NCBI GenBank assembly: GCA_022818135.1
Contig: JAFMSR010000002.1
Coordinates: 22,191,999-22,255,998, forward strand
DNA length: 64,000 nt
Reading direction: 5' to 3'
From: Saxidomus purpurata
Lineage: Eukaryota > Mollusca > Bivalvia > Venerida > Veneridae
The notes beneath the pieces were generated by a model that was given only the letters and a program-made list of their open reading frames with translations, searched no databases and was not told the origin of the DNA. Position numbers and translations under genes: made by a program. Shown here in pieces: positions 24,856 to 39,051 of the stretch. How positions within the stretch are numbered: the stretch's first letter is position 1; every line of letters begins with the position of its first letter.

Positions 24856-26199
24856 GATGATTAATATATAGCATGAACTGTAATTAATTGATCTTCATTA
24901 TGCATTGTCATGACAGGTTAAATATTAGTCCGTTGTTCTACAAACAAAATACGGTAAAAACTATTATTTCACTCCTTCAATGTAAGATCACTAGTCCTCC
25001 ACATTTTTGAAAGTTAATTGAATGGACTAATATTATTTTAGAAACGGGTTCGGTGCTTAGCGAGGTGGACTGCTTTCCGCTGGTAACATTGCGCTGTCGA
25101 ATTATCACCGAAAACCAATATCAAAGTGTTTTGATTTTCATATCAGATGCGAATATTCCTTTTATTTGTATAATTGATCAAACTAAAATAACGACGGAAT
25201 ATTTTACTTATGTTTCATTCATGACCCTCAATAATTCATCAGATCCTCATGGCTCGAACGGCTGTCTTTCACGTTCACGGTGCTTACAAGCAACTTACTA
25301 ACCGATATTTAACAAACTGTAACTACTGACAATCCAGAATTTAACTTCATGTAAGTTGTCTTAAACAAAGAGACAGACACCACAATTCCAGTATCTTCAC
25401 AGAACATGGAGTAAATCCTGTAACAGAGGAAGTAAAAGCTACATTTACTTATTTCAATTTACGTTTTAGGAGCTTGAACAACAAAACTTTGAAATTATTG
25501 ACAGTAAACTAACAAAATAAGTGACATACAGTAAGCATGCCAGATTTAAAGACAAATAAGAAGACATTTTTCATCTTTGGGTTACACCTATAGATCTGAC
25601 TAAATTTAATTTGGGTGAGATGAAATATTTAAAAAAAGATTCAGAGCAGGGAGACAGATGAGCGGGGCAGTGACTGGAGTGAGTCAGCAGTAGACCAGAA
25701 TAACTGCTGATTCCTCAGATTTGATGGAATGGAAGATTATATCGTTACATATGGAACTGGTATAGAGATAGTTTGTGTATTATTTGAAGTGGAAATCATA
25801 TGTTTAGGTAGCAAGATATCATAAATGCTGCTGTTTCATTAATTTACTGAACGTCGTACACATTCAGTCTGCCGTGACTCGATGTTTAGCAGCTTAAGAT
25901 GGTTCACCTTAACGACAGTTTTAGGACAATCGGGAAGGGTATTATCAGTATGTTTGCCTGTTGAGTGATTTGAGGTAATTCTAAAAATGTAGAAAGTGCA
26001 ATGTCCTAGCAGTAATTTCTCGATGTGTATTTAGCAGTTAAAGGGGATTGACTTTAACGGTAGTTTCAGAAAAATATGAGTGATGTAATCAGTCTTTATT
26101 TGCATTTTGATGTTGAGAGATTTTGTACTGATTCACCTATATGTTCAATAACTCGAGTTTTCAGGGCCATCTTCTACGATCTTATAGATAATTTTATGT
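24856..26199. other. Intergenic, nothing recognised
   Basis: Frames are short and lack domains. AT-rich. Confidence 0.5.
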
Positions 26200-26500
26200 T
26201 ATTAGAAATGATGAAGAGGTAAGCTCTCGGAGTTTACATAGAACAGATGTGAACGATATGGATCACCTGTATGTTTGCTGGACCACTAGTATCACCTTTC
26301 TTAAATTGCACAATTGCCTTCGCCCAACCTAAAAGGAGTTAACCAGAGCTTAGAAAGCTCTTTTTGAATGCCAACACTGTTATATTTAGATAATTTAATT
26401 GCAGAACTCTTGAAGAAGAACATTAGGCATTACTTTATCAGGGCCTGCTACCCCATTCACATTGAGGGTTTCGAATAAGTTCAGGGCGCCCAGGGGGTCT
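26200..26500 (-). mobile_element. LINE reverse transcriptase fragment
   Basis: Minus-strand reading gives NVNGVAGPDKVMPNVLLQEF near 26470-26400, then WAKAIVQFKKGDTSGPANI near 26320-26260. These are the GPD and FKKGD motifs that open the RT domain of many LINEs, in order and at about the right spacing. Stops and a frame change lie between them. Borders are unclear. It is a different lineage or region from the two larger minus-strand LINEs, and too short to classify. Confidence 0.55.
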
Positions 26501-28139
26501 ACAAATGCTATGTTTGGTATAACATGGCAGTTTATATTCCTTCAAGCATTTTTTCATATAGTTAGGACAATGGCAGGAGAAACACTGACTGCAATAAATA
26601 CGGTTTATTCAGTAGGTTTGTTTTTCTTAGATTTTCTGGGATTAATGATCCAGTTGGTTGATCTTCCAGGTTGGAAATACAATTGTCGCCATGCCGTTAG
26701 TCAGACAGTCATGTCAGGTATATTTGCAAGTTAGAACGTGTTAGGTGTTTTTAATGTATGATTTATATAATTCCTCAATTTTTTATTGAACCAGGTGTTG
26801 ATACTTAAGACCTGAACTAAAACGAGTTTAATGCTTATATATTTTCTGTTTTACTGATTTTGACAAGAGTGTGGTTTTCGTCTTTTGGTAAAAGTTGTAC
26901 CCCTTATCTTATTAATCGTGTTATGTCTTAGTGGATCAATATAAGTGTTCAAGTACATAGTTTATTGATTTGGACAAGCTGTGATATACTAAGCATCAAG
27001 CAATAAAGAAACTACGTAACAGCCTTTACCAGCACTGCATTCACTACCTGTGTGTCCACGCCTGGACTATCAACAATTTTGAAGAGATTTTTAATGTCAG
27101 AAATGCCTTTTGTCTACATCACAAAAGGCGGTGGAAAATTATTTTGAGAGAAAAACGGGTAAATCAATAGTCATTGTCACATAATACTTGCACTGCAAAT
27201 CCATGATAACTAATATGTGATCTTTCATCCATGGACAATGCCTGAATTCAGACATATATGCATACGGCAACTTTTGTCTAAACTTGTCTGTAAAAGTTAG
27301 ATTCATTTTTAAAAAATTATCTCTTCTGGTGATTATATTAAAGGTTTTCACGAGTTTCAGACGGTCAGCAATTCAAATCATTCATTTGGCAAATTCAGCA
27401 CTAAAACGCCTTTGGCTAAACTGCAACGGCATTGTCTGTGGCTTTGCTAGCTGTTCCCTTTTAAGCCCAAATTTGACCACCAATTACCTGGCTCGTTACC
27501 CGCAAGTGGTAAAGAAACGTAATGTTACTCAAATTTGCTCATTGGAGACGGTGAAAACTTTTGTCTGTAGATTTTTCAAATTCTTTCTTGAGAACAGCTC
27601 TGCAGCATTTAATTGTCACTTTCAATAGGCTAACTGACCATGAACACTGCGGCTAATTTAAGAGCTCTGTTAATTTTTTTTTGAGGGATGTTAAATCACC
27701 GGTTATATTTGAAAGACAGAATATAACAAATGTAAAAATTTAAGAGCTCGTTAAGGAACGGAAGTTTAACAGCTTTTCGAACAACTGGTCTGAAACATAG
27801 GACGATTGAAAGACATGTGGTTACGTATAGCTAATAGTAAGTAATTAGTATTTAAATAAAAATAATAATTACATACATACTCTAACATATCAAAAAAAAT
27901 ATAAAAGTATTTTTAGGAAAAGAGATCATACACCACAACGTCTAAAAAAATTAGCATTCAATCGTTTGTTTAAACTGAAATGTCAGTTTTGTTGTCAAAA
28001 ACTTCGGAGCGATTGACGCCATCAGCAAATCGTCGTAATTATGCCTGACAAACATGAATATCTCACTGAAGAAGGAAAAAACTTAGAAATATATAAACGA
28101 TAAAACAGTAGATCTGATAATATTTTACATAATATACCC
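26501..28139. other. Intergenic, nothing recognised
   Basis: A 114-codon frame at 27284-27628 has no recognisable domain and no supporting context. Confidence 0.45.
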
Positions 28140-28690
28140 GGATAAACTCAAGCGGAAACAACACAGGACAAACACGTCACTATATAATTCACTACCCCTT
28201 TGTCCCTTTTCGTCATAAGCTCATCTGAGCATGTAGTGCTTTTAGAATTGTTGGATGTCCGTCGTTCACATTTTGGTTCAAATGACATCTCCTCTGCAAC
28301 CACTAATGCAATGTTGATGAAACTTTTAAGGAATGCTTGTTGCATGAAGCTCTACCAAATCTGTTCAAAGAAATGTTTTCCGTGCAGAACTCTACTTGCC
28401 ATGGCATAGGAAAGAAGAAAAACTATTCTTCTCAAAAACCGGATTCGGTGTAGCATTGTCTAGTGCACATCTACCAAGATTGTTCAAATCATGACCCCTA
28501 CCCCGGTCAAAATTGATTTAGGTTTCTATAGAAAAACTTAAAGTCTTCTCTGAAACCTCAAGGCTCAGAGTTTAGATATTTTGCACGTAGCATTGCCTAG
28601 TGGACCTTTACCACGATTGTTCAAATCATGACCCGGGTCAAAACATATCTGACGATTAGTAACATATTTTTGTTTCATGAGGTAATTAAA
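28140..28690. repeat. Dispersed repeat with agctcat terminus
   Basis: AAGCTCATCTGAGC near 28217 is followed by TCCGTCGTTCAC. Two diverged units follow, each with CTACCAAGATTGTTCAAATC and ATGACCC...GGTCAAAA. No ORF. Related sequence appears at 42.2-42.4 kb. Confidence 0.6.
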
Positions 28691-28865
28691 GCTATATTTA
28701 TTCGTTTTTCCTTTAAATTCAACTATTCTTTGGCACATGTGGAACTTGATATTTTTTCCTGTTTTAGAAGTCTACAGCAATGAAATTTGAAACATATGTA
28801 CAGTTTTGAATCAAGTTTTTACAACTTTGAGGTTTGGCAGATACGGTCGGAAAAAGCCCCCGGAG

Positions 28866-28924
28866 CCCCCCCCCTCCCCCCCCCCCCCCCCCCCCCCCCA
28901 AACCCCAAAAAAAAAAAAAAAAAA
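28866..28924. repeat. Poly-C/poly-A low-complexity run
   Basis: About 35 C with one T, then CAAACCCC and about 20 A. A similar C-run lies at 29210-29226. Run lengths in such tracts are unreliable in assemblies. Confidence 0.9.
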
Positions 28925-30029
28925 CTTTAGCCTAGTTATTTTTCATAATATCCCGGATAAACTCTAGGAAAAACACAAACTTTTTCCCCATTTTGTTTTC
29001 AAGCTCCAGAGATGAAATTTAAACAATTTGTGCAGTTTTGCAAACTGATTTCCAAAATTCCTATGACTGACATTGATTGTGACCTGTTTAGCTACTTTAT
29101 TGTTTTAAACACCCTCTTGTTAATTCTAGGTGTCGATTAAATTTGTTGCATGTAGTCAAAAGATGGTTGTGTAGAGGTGAAGGTGTTGCCGCCTTGAAGG
29201 TGCATGTAGCCCCCCCCCCCCCCCCCTCAAAAAGCCAGATGGTTTCCAGGAAGCGGACTCGAGAGTCATTCGATAAGCTTCAAGCTTTGTTCACAATCGA
29301 GCTAAAATATATTAGTATAAACTAAACAGACGGTTATGTTAACTAGTTTAACAAAATAACATCAAGTTGTATTTTTCTTCTTTTGTTGTAATAGGAGCTA
29401 CGTTTCAGTTTTAAGAATCAAAAATCAAAAAGGTCTCTGGATAATTTATTAGCGTATTCAAACAAATCCCTCCGCAAGAATATCTTTTCATTGGCCATTT
29501 TTAACCAAACTGTATCAAAACTTCGATGAAAATTTACGAGATAAATTACCTTTGAGCTCGTGTAAATTCAAAAAGCTTAATAATTCAACTATGAAGCTCT
29601 GGACTATAATGTACAACAACCTGAATTTAGGCCAACATTGAATAAAATCAGTGTAACTGCCGGTTCTCCTTCCTTAAGAAAGAAAGGTATGAATCGTTAT
29701 CCGAACAGTTAGAGTATACTGTATTTAAGTTCATACAATAAAGCCTAAATATTAGACAGAGTTATTAAATTTTAAGTAATTACGCTCAGTACTGGTTTTG
29801 TCACTACAGGTTAGTGCACTTAATTAAACATAAAAGCTAAGTACACTCGCACATCAAGACTGGTTGAATTAAACACCTCACGAAAATCCAACCCAACAGG
29901 TAATTATCATATGTAAAAATGTTATCATAAATTATTCATTGTCACGAGTATGAATACAAGTATTAAAATCTAGGCAAAGTCAAGTCAACATTTTGTCCAT
30001 TTATGAGAAGCTTAAGCTGAAAATACAAT
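28925..30029. other. 3' flank of gene B
   Basis: No gene seen. A minus-strand AATAAA near 29440 is about 590 nt past the stop of gene B, a possible but unproven polyadenylation signal. Confidence 0.4.
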
Positions 30030-33000
30030 CTAATCTACTGAATTTTCTTTTCCTGTCATCTGTTTTTTGTCCACTTCTTGTAAAGGTGACATTTCTATCT
30101 GTTTTTGGTGAAGCTTATCGTTTAAATTTGCATTTCGTGTTTCCGGCAGGAATATTTGCGATACAATACACAGAACCGCTATTCCACCACACACAAAGAA
30201 CAATAGTCCGGGAACGTAAGTATCCTGAAGAATAAAAAGAGCTGTGAAACAAGTGGACACAAAAGTAGAATGGATTTTTATGTTATTGCTTTCACAGTAT
30301 GATGAATTTTTTAAAAACACTTGTAGCCGAGTGCATAAAATAGTCATAAGCCTATGTCCAACGTTCGAAGTAAAATCCTTGTACATGTATAGCTATAACA
30401 TATACCGTACTCAGTTTTGTATATTATAATGCAAATGATTATAGCAACTCGAGTTTTAAGTACGACGAATTTTTTAACAACAGACCGAAAATTGATCGAC
30501 AAAGGAAGTGATCTTTAAACCCCCAACTCAGTCTCAAATCAAATAAAAATACAAAATGTACATTTATCACCACATAGGTGAAAGGATATATCGAATCTCC
30601 ACCGTTCTTGGCCATCTTCACATCCAGTAGTTCTTCTTAGCTTAGGTTGACGTTCGACAATGATGCTTACAGAATTGTTTACAGCATCAGTTCTTTTATC
30701 GCGGATCTTTTCTTTTTTATTTATTACAGAATTATTTAATTTCTAATTAGGAATATTTGCATTAATTTTTTAGAAAGAGGTAATGGTTTTATAAATGCTG
30801 TAAGGACTTATTTCTTTTTCTTTATATGTTGCTATTATTTCATAACATATCATTTGAAATTACAAAAGGATCATATCGCTTACTGAAATAATTATATAAT
30901 ACGTTGTTTAAGCACGGGGAATAGGTGGTAAAATAGGTAAACCAGTCGTATCTCAGGCACATCTACGTCAGGCGTACACCTTTGTGCGACAGAATTAGTA
31001 ACGTCAACGAACACCATTTATGACAGTGCAGGTTTTCTTTATGCACCTGGCAACAGGTTAGATAGTGCATCTGCTGACCACTTAGCACCGGAAACATGAT
31101 AGTAATATCAACCTAAGGTATTACGTTTATTGTAAGTACATGACGCTTTTGTATCCATTCATAACATTATAAACATACGTCATTGATACTTAAGTTCATT
31201 AACGACAAAGAAAACCATTCCTTAATACTTTTACAGAGGAAAACAAAACTATTTAAAGCAAAAAATCAAACTAATTAAATTTTTTTCATATTATGCTTAC
31301 CAAATAAACAAATTGAGGTCCAACCACAGCCCCAAGACGAGCAATGACACTGAGAGAGCCAAACCCTATATTTCTAAAACACAAATGACAAACTTCTTTT
31401 ACCTGAACTGACCAATCTATTGAAAGCAATAGCGCAAAAGGTTACTGACAAACCAAGTACATATAGTTAGAACTATTTTTCTCGTGCTTAGTGGAGAATG
31501 CGAATAAGTTCACGCCAGAGTACAGTTTGACAGGTGTTTTCTATATGATGGCCACGAACTATATTTGCAATGTACAATTCATTATGACTGATTTACGATT
31601 TTTATTCGCCGTTAAGCAGTAAACAGACATCTCCATGGAATTATTATATTGAGTTTTAAATCCTACCGTATAAAAATATTTTCCGAGTTGGGAATACAAG
31701 TCAGTTGTTAGCCGCTGACTCGGATACAGTGTTCACAAGATTTCTAAATTTTATCAAATAGCATCCGTCAACAAATAGCAGTATTAAAATCTCTGACGGA
31801 GACTCATATTTTGCAGTCTTTAATTGGGCATTATATTTTTTTCTTACTGTAACTGCTGGTATTATGCACACTGTTTTGTCTTATAGAAGGTAGCCTTATG
31901 ATTTTAACTATAACTATTACAAGTCAGCAGAACTGTATGATTGTAATTATAATGAAGACTTGTTGTCCTCTACACTATTTCACTAGCGTTCTATTAATTC
32001 CAAAAGTATAAACGTAAAATAATATTTTTTTTAAAAATAACATATGTCAAAAAACGTCCCTTTAGTGAACAAAAATGCAAATATAACCATCGTTTGTAAA
32101 AAGTTCTTTCCACCTGTAATTGCAAAAACAACTGTAAATAAAGGTTTGAGTCTGAATTCGGTTATCATACCGGTATTTACAGCATTTCGTCGCTGAAACA
32201 TTGCAGTTGTTTGTTGATGATTCATTAGTGTATTTCTCTTGATTCAAAATCTGAAGTCAGTTATGGTACAATGTATCATGTGATCAAAGCACTCAAGACA
32301 CATACAAGACGCATTTTGATGCAAAGCATCAAAGACGCCGCGCATGTTTTCGAAGCATGACTTAAAGGAAGCAGAGGGACTGCATGCCATTTTAATGTGC
32401 AAAGTTTGGACATCCCAGATAAAGTTTTCTTTACGACTGGCCAAAATACCTCTTATAAATCGCACAAGGTGTTTTGACCCCTAAAGTTACTATCAGATTA
32501 ACTGCATTTATATAAAGTCCTGATTGTGCTATTGTTGTTTTCTGCGTGCACTCAAGCAGACGAAATCCACGTGATTAATTTTAAGTCTTAACCATTGGTC
32601 GGTTGTAACATAACTTTCACTGACCGTTTACAAACATGTTAAGGTCCTGCGTATTGCATAGCTAGGTGAACGTTTGTTTTCAATGTCTACGTTATACTTA
32701 AATTTTTAGTTATTAAAATGGGTTTTCATTGATTTTTCACGTTGACGCCATATGTTTTAATTTGTTAATGTTAAAAGTTAGCAAAACATCTTCCGATATT
32801 TTTTCTGAATTTTGATTAATCTGGTCGTAAGGTGCGTAAACAAAGCTATAAAAACCATAGCCTTCAAGTCTGTGGAAAAGTTGTTAAATATCTTTTGAAT
32901 ATGTCCAAAGTTTTGACAAAACGGTCAAAGACGTATGTATTTGGTATCGTACTGTTTGTAATCAGTTAATACAATATATTGATTTATTACAGGGTTTTCA

Positions 33001-33899
33001 TTCAAATACATAGATACAATGTATTTATTTACAATAATAATGTTGGCTGCTCCCTATTCGATTACGCAACCCTGTGGTACAAAACTGAAACCTATTCAAT
33101 ACTGGCGCCGCGTGGAAAATAAATAAAATTAATTTAAAACTAGATAATACGTCATTGCTGTCACAATGGTCTATTTGTCAATATTTTTCAAAAAAATGGC
33201 CAGTAAGTAATCCCCCTTCCCCCAAAAAAGGTTTCCATTGACTCGTTAAAAGGTTTAAGCGGTTAGAGGTACACTGTTTTACAACGATATAAAATGGATA
33301 CATACATATCTGTAATTATTGTCATATGTGCGATATGTTCTAGGTTTAATAGATTTAAAATAGCATATCAACAGAGATTCAAGACCCACTTACCTGATGA
33401 CGGTAGGATATATTTCTATTGTTGTAGTTTGTATTGGTCCCCAAGCTGTGTTTATAGCCATACTGGCCAAGATAGCAAACACATTTGTCAAGGTGTCACG
33501 GTGTGCAGTATCTGATACGAGTTACGAATTTTTTAATAATAACTTTCACAAGCTTATGTTATAAATAAATTGTACAATCATCTGGTGCAATGGTTGAATG
33601 GGACCTATATATATCGCGTTAACAATAAATGGAACAATGCTCCTGACAACGTTTATTTTTCAAATTCGGCTTTGTTATATATTTCGTTCTGTCTGAAAAA
33701 TACCTGATATAAAAAATGAACAACTCGTTGCCTTGGATATACGTTCAGTAATAACCACAATTAAGATAGTCTAACCTCCGTTAACCCCAAGGAAACTGAC
33801 CTATGCACAATTTATACATGTGAAAGCATTATTTCTCATTAGCAATAGCTACAAATCTATCTATTTTTTCTTGTCTCAATTTATCCAAAGGTGCCCAGA

Positions 33900-33931
<32 letters not shown>

Positions 33932-36900
33932 CGTGTGTGTGTGAGAGAGAGTTTAACACATTCTTTTCAAACTATCAAACTCATACTTGCGTTTAAAGAT
34001 TAAAAAACTCAAGAATTTCAAGAAATTCTTCATTTTAAGCACGTCAGAAGCTGGTATTCGTTGGCTTATAATTATACGTTAAATGCTTGTCAGCTCTTTG
34101 GTTGAAGGAGAAGCGATTGAAGAGATTGTTCGTCTTTCAAAATTAAAAACAAAATAGTTAAAACGTTGCTACATTGTTACTACAAGCTGACGAAAGAAAT
34201 GCGATCGAGAATTTTGCACAGACTTCAAGAAGATAGATAGATTGTGGTATATAATGTATATTTACCGACACATCGCACGATACCGACTACAAAACCGCAT
34301 ATGGAAACACCAATGAAACAAATAATACTAGTAAATCTACGACCCACCCTGAAATAAAGATTGTGTAGATAAAATCTCATATCAACATGTAGCAGCTACT
34401 AGCAATATATTTAAATGATTATACATAGTGAGTAAATATGAATGAAACTCTTAATGTAATTTCAAAAACACGATGTCAATCCGTAAAAGATAAATCGCGA
34501 CGCATTTTACCGTGCCCAAAATATCAGGTCTTACCTCTTGCCGAGAAGTGCTGTTACGTTAAACTTTACAAACATATCTTGTACGATTAACAAATCCATT
34601 TCATACTCGGAATAATCATGTAATTGATAAATTTTCTAGATGTATATATAAAGGTATGCGTGATACTATTTTTGCTGACTTTTATGCTTCACAAAGAGTA
34701 AAATGTTACCAGGAATCGAGCATGCTTTTCATGAAATATTTGTTTACGTCCTGATCTGACAATTTGTTTTCATAACCGCTTAAGTTTTACTGTCTGTTGC
34801 GTCCATTTCACATCATGATAGAAGTATAAATGCATCAGAAGTTCCGTCTTGAGTGTCTTATAAATCATTCTTTCATCGTTAAACTCTTTTTTGCCAATTT
34901 CATATGTTTCATTTATTTTAAACCGCAATGCTCCCGTGTCCTATGCTTCGATATACTGCGCTGCGAGCCACTTTCACGGACTAATATTGTGAATAATCAC
35001 TAGGCTTTTTCCGTATTTCTAAGGAAAAAACCGAGTGATGTTCCGATTGGAATACTAGTATGAAGTCTCGGCTAACTTTTAAGGTATTTTCGCCCACGAC
35101 GTGGTACATAACAAAAACAAAGTTTCAACAATTATAACTTACAAAGCTTTAATTATAATGAAGTAATGTCATATAAAATTGAACAACCGTAAATCATATG
35201 CAAACAAACAAGCAACTAACAATAAATGAGACAATGCACTTTAATCTGTAACTTTCTTCAAGGGAACGTTGTGTGGTAGTCCAACTGTTTTCTTTTTACG
35301 CTGTATCTTTTACAATGTAATGTTTAAATAACCGAACAATAAGGCGACTGCTTTACCTGTTTTGTAACCACAGTGCTATGAACTTCGCAGGTATAGCCAC
35401 AATACTGAACAGGAACAGGTTCAGATATAGGTTTCCAGCGAGGGCCTGAATGGCGAAACTTAAGCCATAAAAGACTAATCCAAGAGCAAGCCTGAAAAGT
35501 AATATACATCAAACAGTTATTCTGTGTAAGTGTCTTTGACATGCGAGGAATACACAAATTATTTATATATCCGGCAGACGTTTTTAAAAAGGTTAAACAC
35601 ATCTGTGCAATGGCTATTTTTCAGGAATTGTCAGCATGTCTTGGAAATTCATCAAATTTTCCCATGCTGTAAGGACTATTAATAGCATTTGCATGAAAAA
35701 CGTATAGTTGCAGAGTTCCGTCCGAAATAAGTTGTAATTGAATGATAGTCTTTAAATTTCTTGTTCGGTTGTTTTTATCCTTTTATGCTCACAAAACATA
35801 TAAAATGAAGAATAAGACGGTTTATGTACGAAACTGCAATGAACTATAAACGCAGTACTTACCAATCAATTGATAAAAGTAAGGTAACCTTCGCAAGCTG
35901 TTTTGACTGAAAAAGATGTATATAGGTGTATCGTTTGTCTGTTGTTCTTGCAGTCGAAGGTAGCCCAAGTGTCTCGAGCTCAGGCGTCGGGCGTTTATTG
36001 AACTTTGCTACACGACTGATGACATTCTTGGCATCATCCAGACGGTCATGTGCAATGTACCAGCGAAAACTTTCAGGAACAATGCTGAAAAACAAAACGA
36101 GCGCAAATAATTTAAATGGGCGAGATCATTAGAGACAGACATTTACAAACAAATGCAGATTATTTTAACTTTTGCAAAGTTAAAGAGTCGTACATTTTCA
36201 ATACAGACTTTCATTGTTTCTAGGACGTCATGATTTTAATCAAAGATTTATTATTATTTAAACTAGAGCTATCACTGTTGTGATTAAATATCCCCGCAAT
36301 GGCGCTTTGTCACAGACTTTTATATCTAAATTTTATATCTAAGTTCAAAAGGGCATTACTCTGTAACACCTTATTGGATACACACAATAAGTGTGTCTTG
36401 CATATCTACTATTGATGGTGATTATGTGTATACACATTCATTACAATCTCATCTCTTTAAAACTGAATGAGAAGTCTGCTTCATAATCTACATATGCCAT
36501 ATGTTTTGAAGGGGCTCAACTCTGCATCATCTTGATAGATACACACTAAAATTGTGTCTTGCAAATCTGCTATTCATGGTTATAATGTGTACCAATATTC
36601 ATTGCATAGGAGTTCGCTCCACAAACTGCCAATGCTACATAAAATTTAAACAACAGAAATGTCTTAGTCCAAATTTGATAACAAGGAAATCTACTTACGT
36701 TTTGGAAAAGGCAAATAAAATTTATTAATTCTTTTGTTAAACTCAAATTTTCAACACAACATGGTCACATAAGATGCAGTATGTCATATTTTTCCTTCTT
36801 AAAAGACGCCCATTACAATTCCAGATTTAAAAATAAAATTCAATTTGGTCATAGTAATGGACCTTTAATTAATTATATTCTAAAAATGCTGTAAATGTCA

Positions 36901-39038
36901 ATTACATTTGATTTACATTATAAACCATATCAAGATTTTTTTTTTAAACTTATCTTGAAAATGATCAATTACTGCTGGTATACCATTAATTGAATATATG
37001 AAAGAATGAAAGAAAAAATAAATAAATGAATTGATAGTAGAAGAAATATTATTAAAGATATGAATAATTTTATGTTTTCCAATAATTGCTAATTTGCATA
37101 TTGTGTGAATAGGAGTTAATACCTAGCATGTCCTCTTGAACAGGTGAAAACTGTAAATAGTTTCTTATCACAGGTGCAGAAGTTCGGTCAGTCAGTATCT
37201 AAGCCATTAATGTATTATTCTTTTTCATATATATCAAGTGTTTTTTTAAATATGTTTTCTTTAATTTTGAGAAAAATGAGAAAGCTTTTCATATACTTTA
37301 ATAACATTATATACATAAAGGGAGTACACTCTTGCATAGTTATCTAAATATTTTCCGGCAATCTATAAATAAAGCCTGCGTCACAAGTCCAAAGTGTACG
37401 TTTGATTTTCCGGTATTGTTTAATTACCTCCCATATATACATGTACAAGGCAGTTTTACAGAGTTCTTAAAATAGGTGCTGTTTTTATTCATCTTTTGAA
37501 ATGATTTCACTCAGTGATTCACGACCTTAAAATATTATATGCATATTCTTGTTAACAATATTTTGTGTAAATTTAGATATTTTAAAAAGAGTCGGTTCAA
37601 CACTCTTAAGAGCTCATGTTTTGTACCATTATAGTCTGGCCGGCATTAAACAAAGTCAATCTAGTTAATAATGGTATTAATATATGAAAGAAAGTTTTTA
37701 TCTCAACATAAGGTATCAAGAGCACCATACATATTAGCTTAGAAGTATATGAAACACTTACAACCACGTTAGGAGTAGGGGTAATCCGAATAAGCAGCAA
37801 AATAGCTGGATATAACGCCAGTCTTGAATCAACCATGCGACCAGCGCAAACACACATGAATGTATGGGCCAAGAAGGAAAACCAGTTACCCACGCTCGCC
37901 ACTGGGCAAGCGAAAATTCGGCAACTATACAGTATTGTATTGCTAAAAACATTCCCGCTCCTATACCAATAAATAGCCTTGAAACCGCAAACATTATCCA
38001 GTTGACGGACATGAAACCTATAAAATTGAAGATAATTAAGCAAACGAGGCTAGTAAAGTAGGGTGGTTTTCTTCCGAATAGGTCTGACAGCTGCCCTGCT
38101 GTGAGTGCGCCAATCAGCATACCAAATGTCTGCAGGGACATAACAGTGCTTGGTATATAGTCAAGACCACATAGAAGTTCGAACTGAAAATTGAAAAGTT
38201 TACGAGAATGACTTGATTATTAATATACATCTCTGATTTTTCTATATATTTATAAATTTTGTATGTAGCTACTTATTCTTGTTAGTACATCTTTAAATTA
38301 TCAGATGAATTTCTTGTGTTTACAGCCACTACCTTTTCCAGCACACATAAACTGTTTCAAGGCATACTGACATCATTTCATTGGGATTCAGACAAAAATG
38401 ATGATAGAAATGCAACAGTTTAGAAACGTTATCCAACGGTGAATCTCATTTATTTTCGAAATTTGAAAAAAAAATACACTTCGAGAAATTTGCTACACTT
38501 TGATTTTTTTCCCAATATCTTTAATCTAAATGTCGTTCAAGTAAAGCAGAAAATCAAATTAAAAGTTTCATTGTTAACATAGAGCCGCAACAAAACTTGA
38601 GTGCGATACAAAATACTTCAAGTTCCATTGTATGATTCGCATTGCTGATATAAATCAAAGTTAAACGAGGGTTCAGATACAAAATAATGGATACATGTAA
38701 CAAGTACACAATTTCAGAAAATGTACCTCCGAAACTACTGTTCTAGCGCCTTCCCCAAATTTAAACTTTGAGCACTTCGTACCATTAACATAGCATTTCT
38801 TTTCGTAACAGTGTAATGTTTCGTTTGCGCTACCCACACATGACGTCCCATTTGTGCGTGAAGCGTCGCTGATACACCACCAGGTTGGTGTAGCGGATAT
38901 CAGAATAGTACCCATAACGCTAAAGGCAACGAGCATTTTAGTTCCATGAACGACTATGCCCATTCTGACTTGAAATCGACCACAACCTCCAATATCTTCA
39001 ATAATTTTATCCGGGCTTGTAACAACAGCTGAATCCAT
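30030..39038 (-). CDS. Gene B: SLC22-like organic ion/carnitine transporter, 8 coding exons
   Basis: Coding exons on the minus strand: 39038-38727, 38183-37762, 36084-35863, 35491-35357, 34348-34266, 33511-33394, 31373-31301, 30224-30030. All introns are GT-AG. The exons sum to 1560 nt, giving 519 aa. Phases equal those of gene A, and exons 2, 4, 5, 6 and 7 have identical lengths. Features seen: GGCGRFQ near the N-terminus, sequons NGTSC, NETLHC and NGTKC in the TM1-TM2 loop, GQLSDLFGRK (134-143), PESFRW (248-253), TM11 Arg443 and LPETR near 482. A Lys/Gln/Glu-rich cytosolic tail of about 35 aa follows. The start chosen is the ATG 13 nt after an acceptor (exon from 39051). It aligns with the start of A, while an upstream in-frame ATG lies in the presumed intron. 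B is 12 kb from the divergent gene C. Probable plasma-membrane carrier; substrate unknown. Confidence 0.9.
33901..33950. repeat. (GT)n microsatellite
   Basis: A run of GT with two GC interruptions ending in GAGAGAGA, inside intron 5 of gene B. Confidence 0.97.
36263..36625 (-). mobile_element. Second element with the same CTAG terminus, in intron 2 of gene B
   Basis: CTAGAGCTATCACTG begins at 36263 and GTGATTAAATATCCCC follows, the same terminus as at 13799 and, reversed, at 47044. On the minus strand it ends in CTAG followed by T, as in Helitron insertions. It carries two diverged units of about 180 bp (GATACACAC...GTGTCTTGC at about 36370 and 36540). Confidence 0.5.
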
Positions 39039-39051
39039 TTCGTATCTGTCT
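39039..39051 (-). other. 5'UTR part of gene B coding exon 1, with acceptor
   Basis: TAATTTCAG on the minus strand ends just before 39051, leaving 13 nt to the ATG. It decides the start, because the longer upstream frame (to 39203) would be intronic. Confidence 0.55.

Noticed and set aside
26462..26734. 90-codon plus-strand open frame with hydrophobic stretch
   Set aside because: It partly overlaps minus-strand RT motifs of a LINE fragment, has no gene context, and is best read as antisense chance.
28866..28924. Possible G-quadruplex control element in the C-run
   Set aside because: A plain homopolymer next to poly-A with unreliable assembly length; there is no gene nearby to control.
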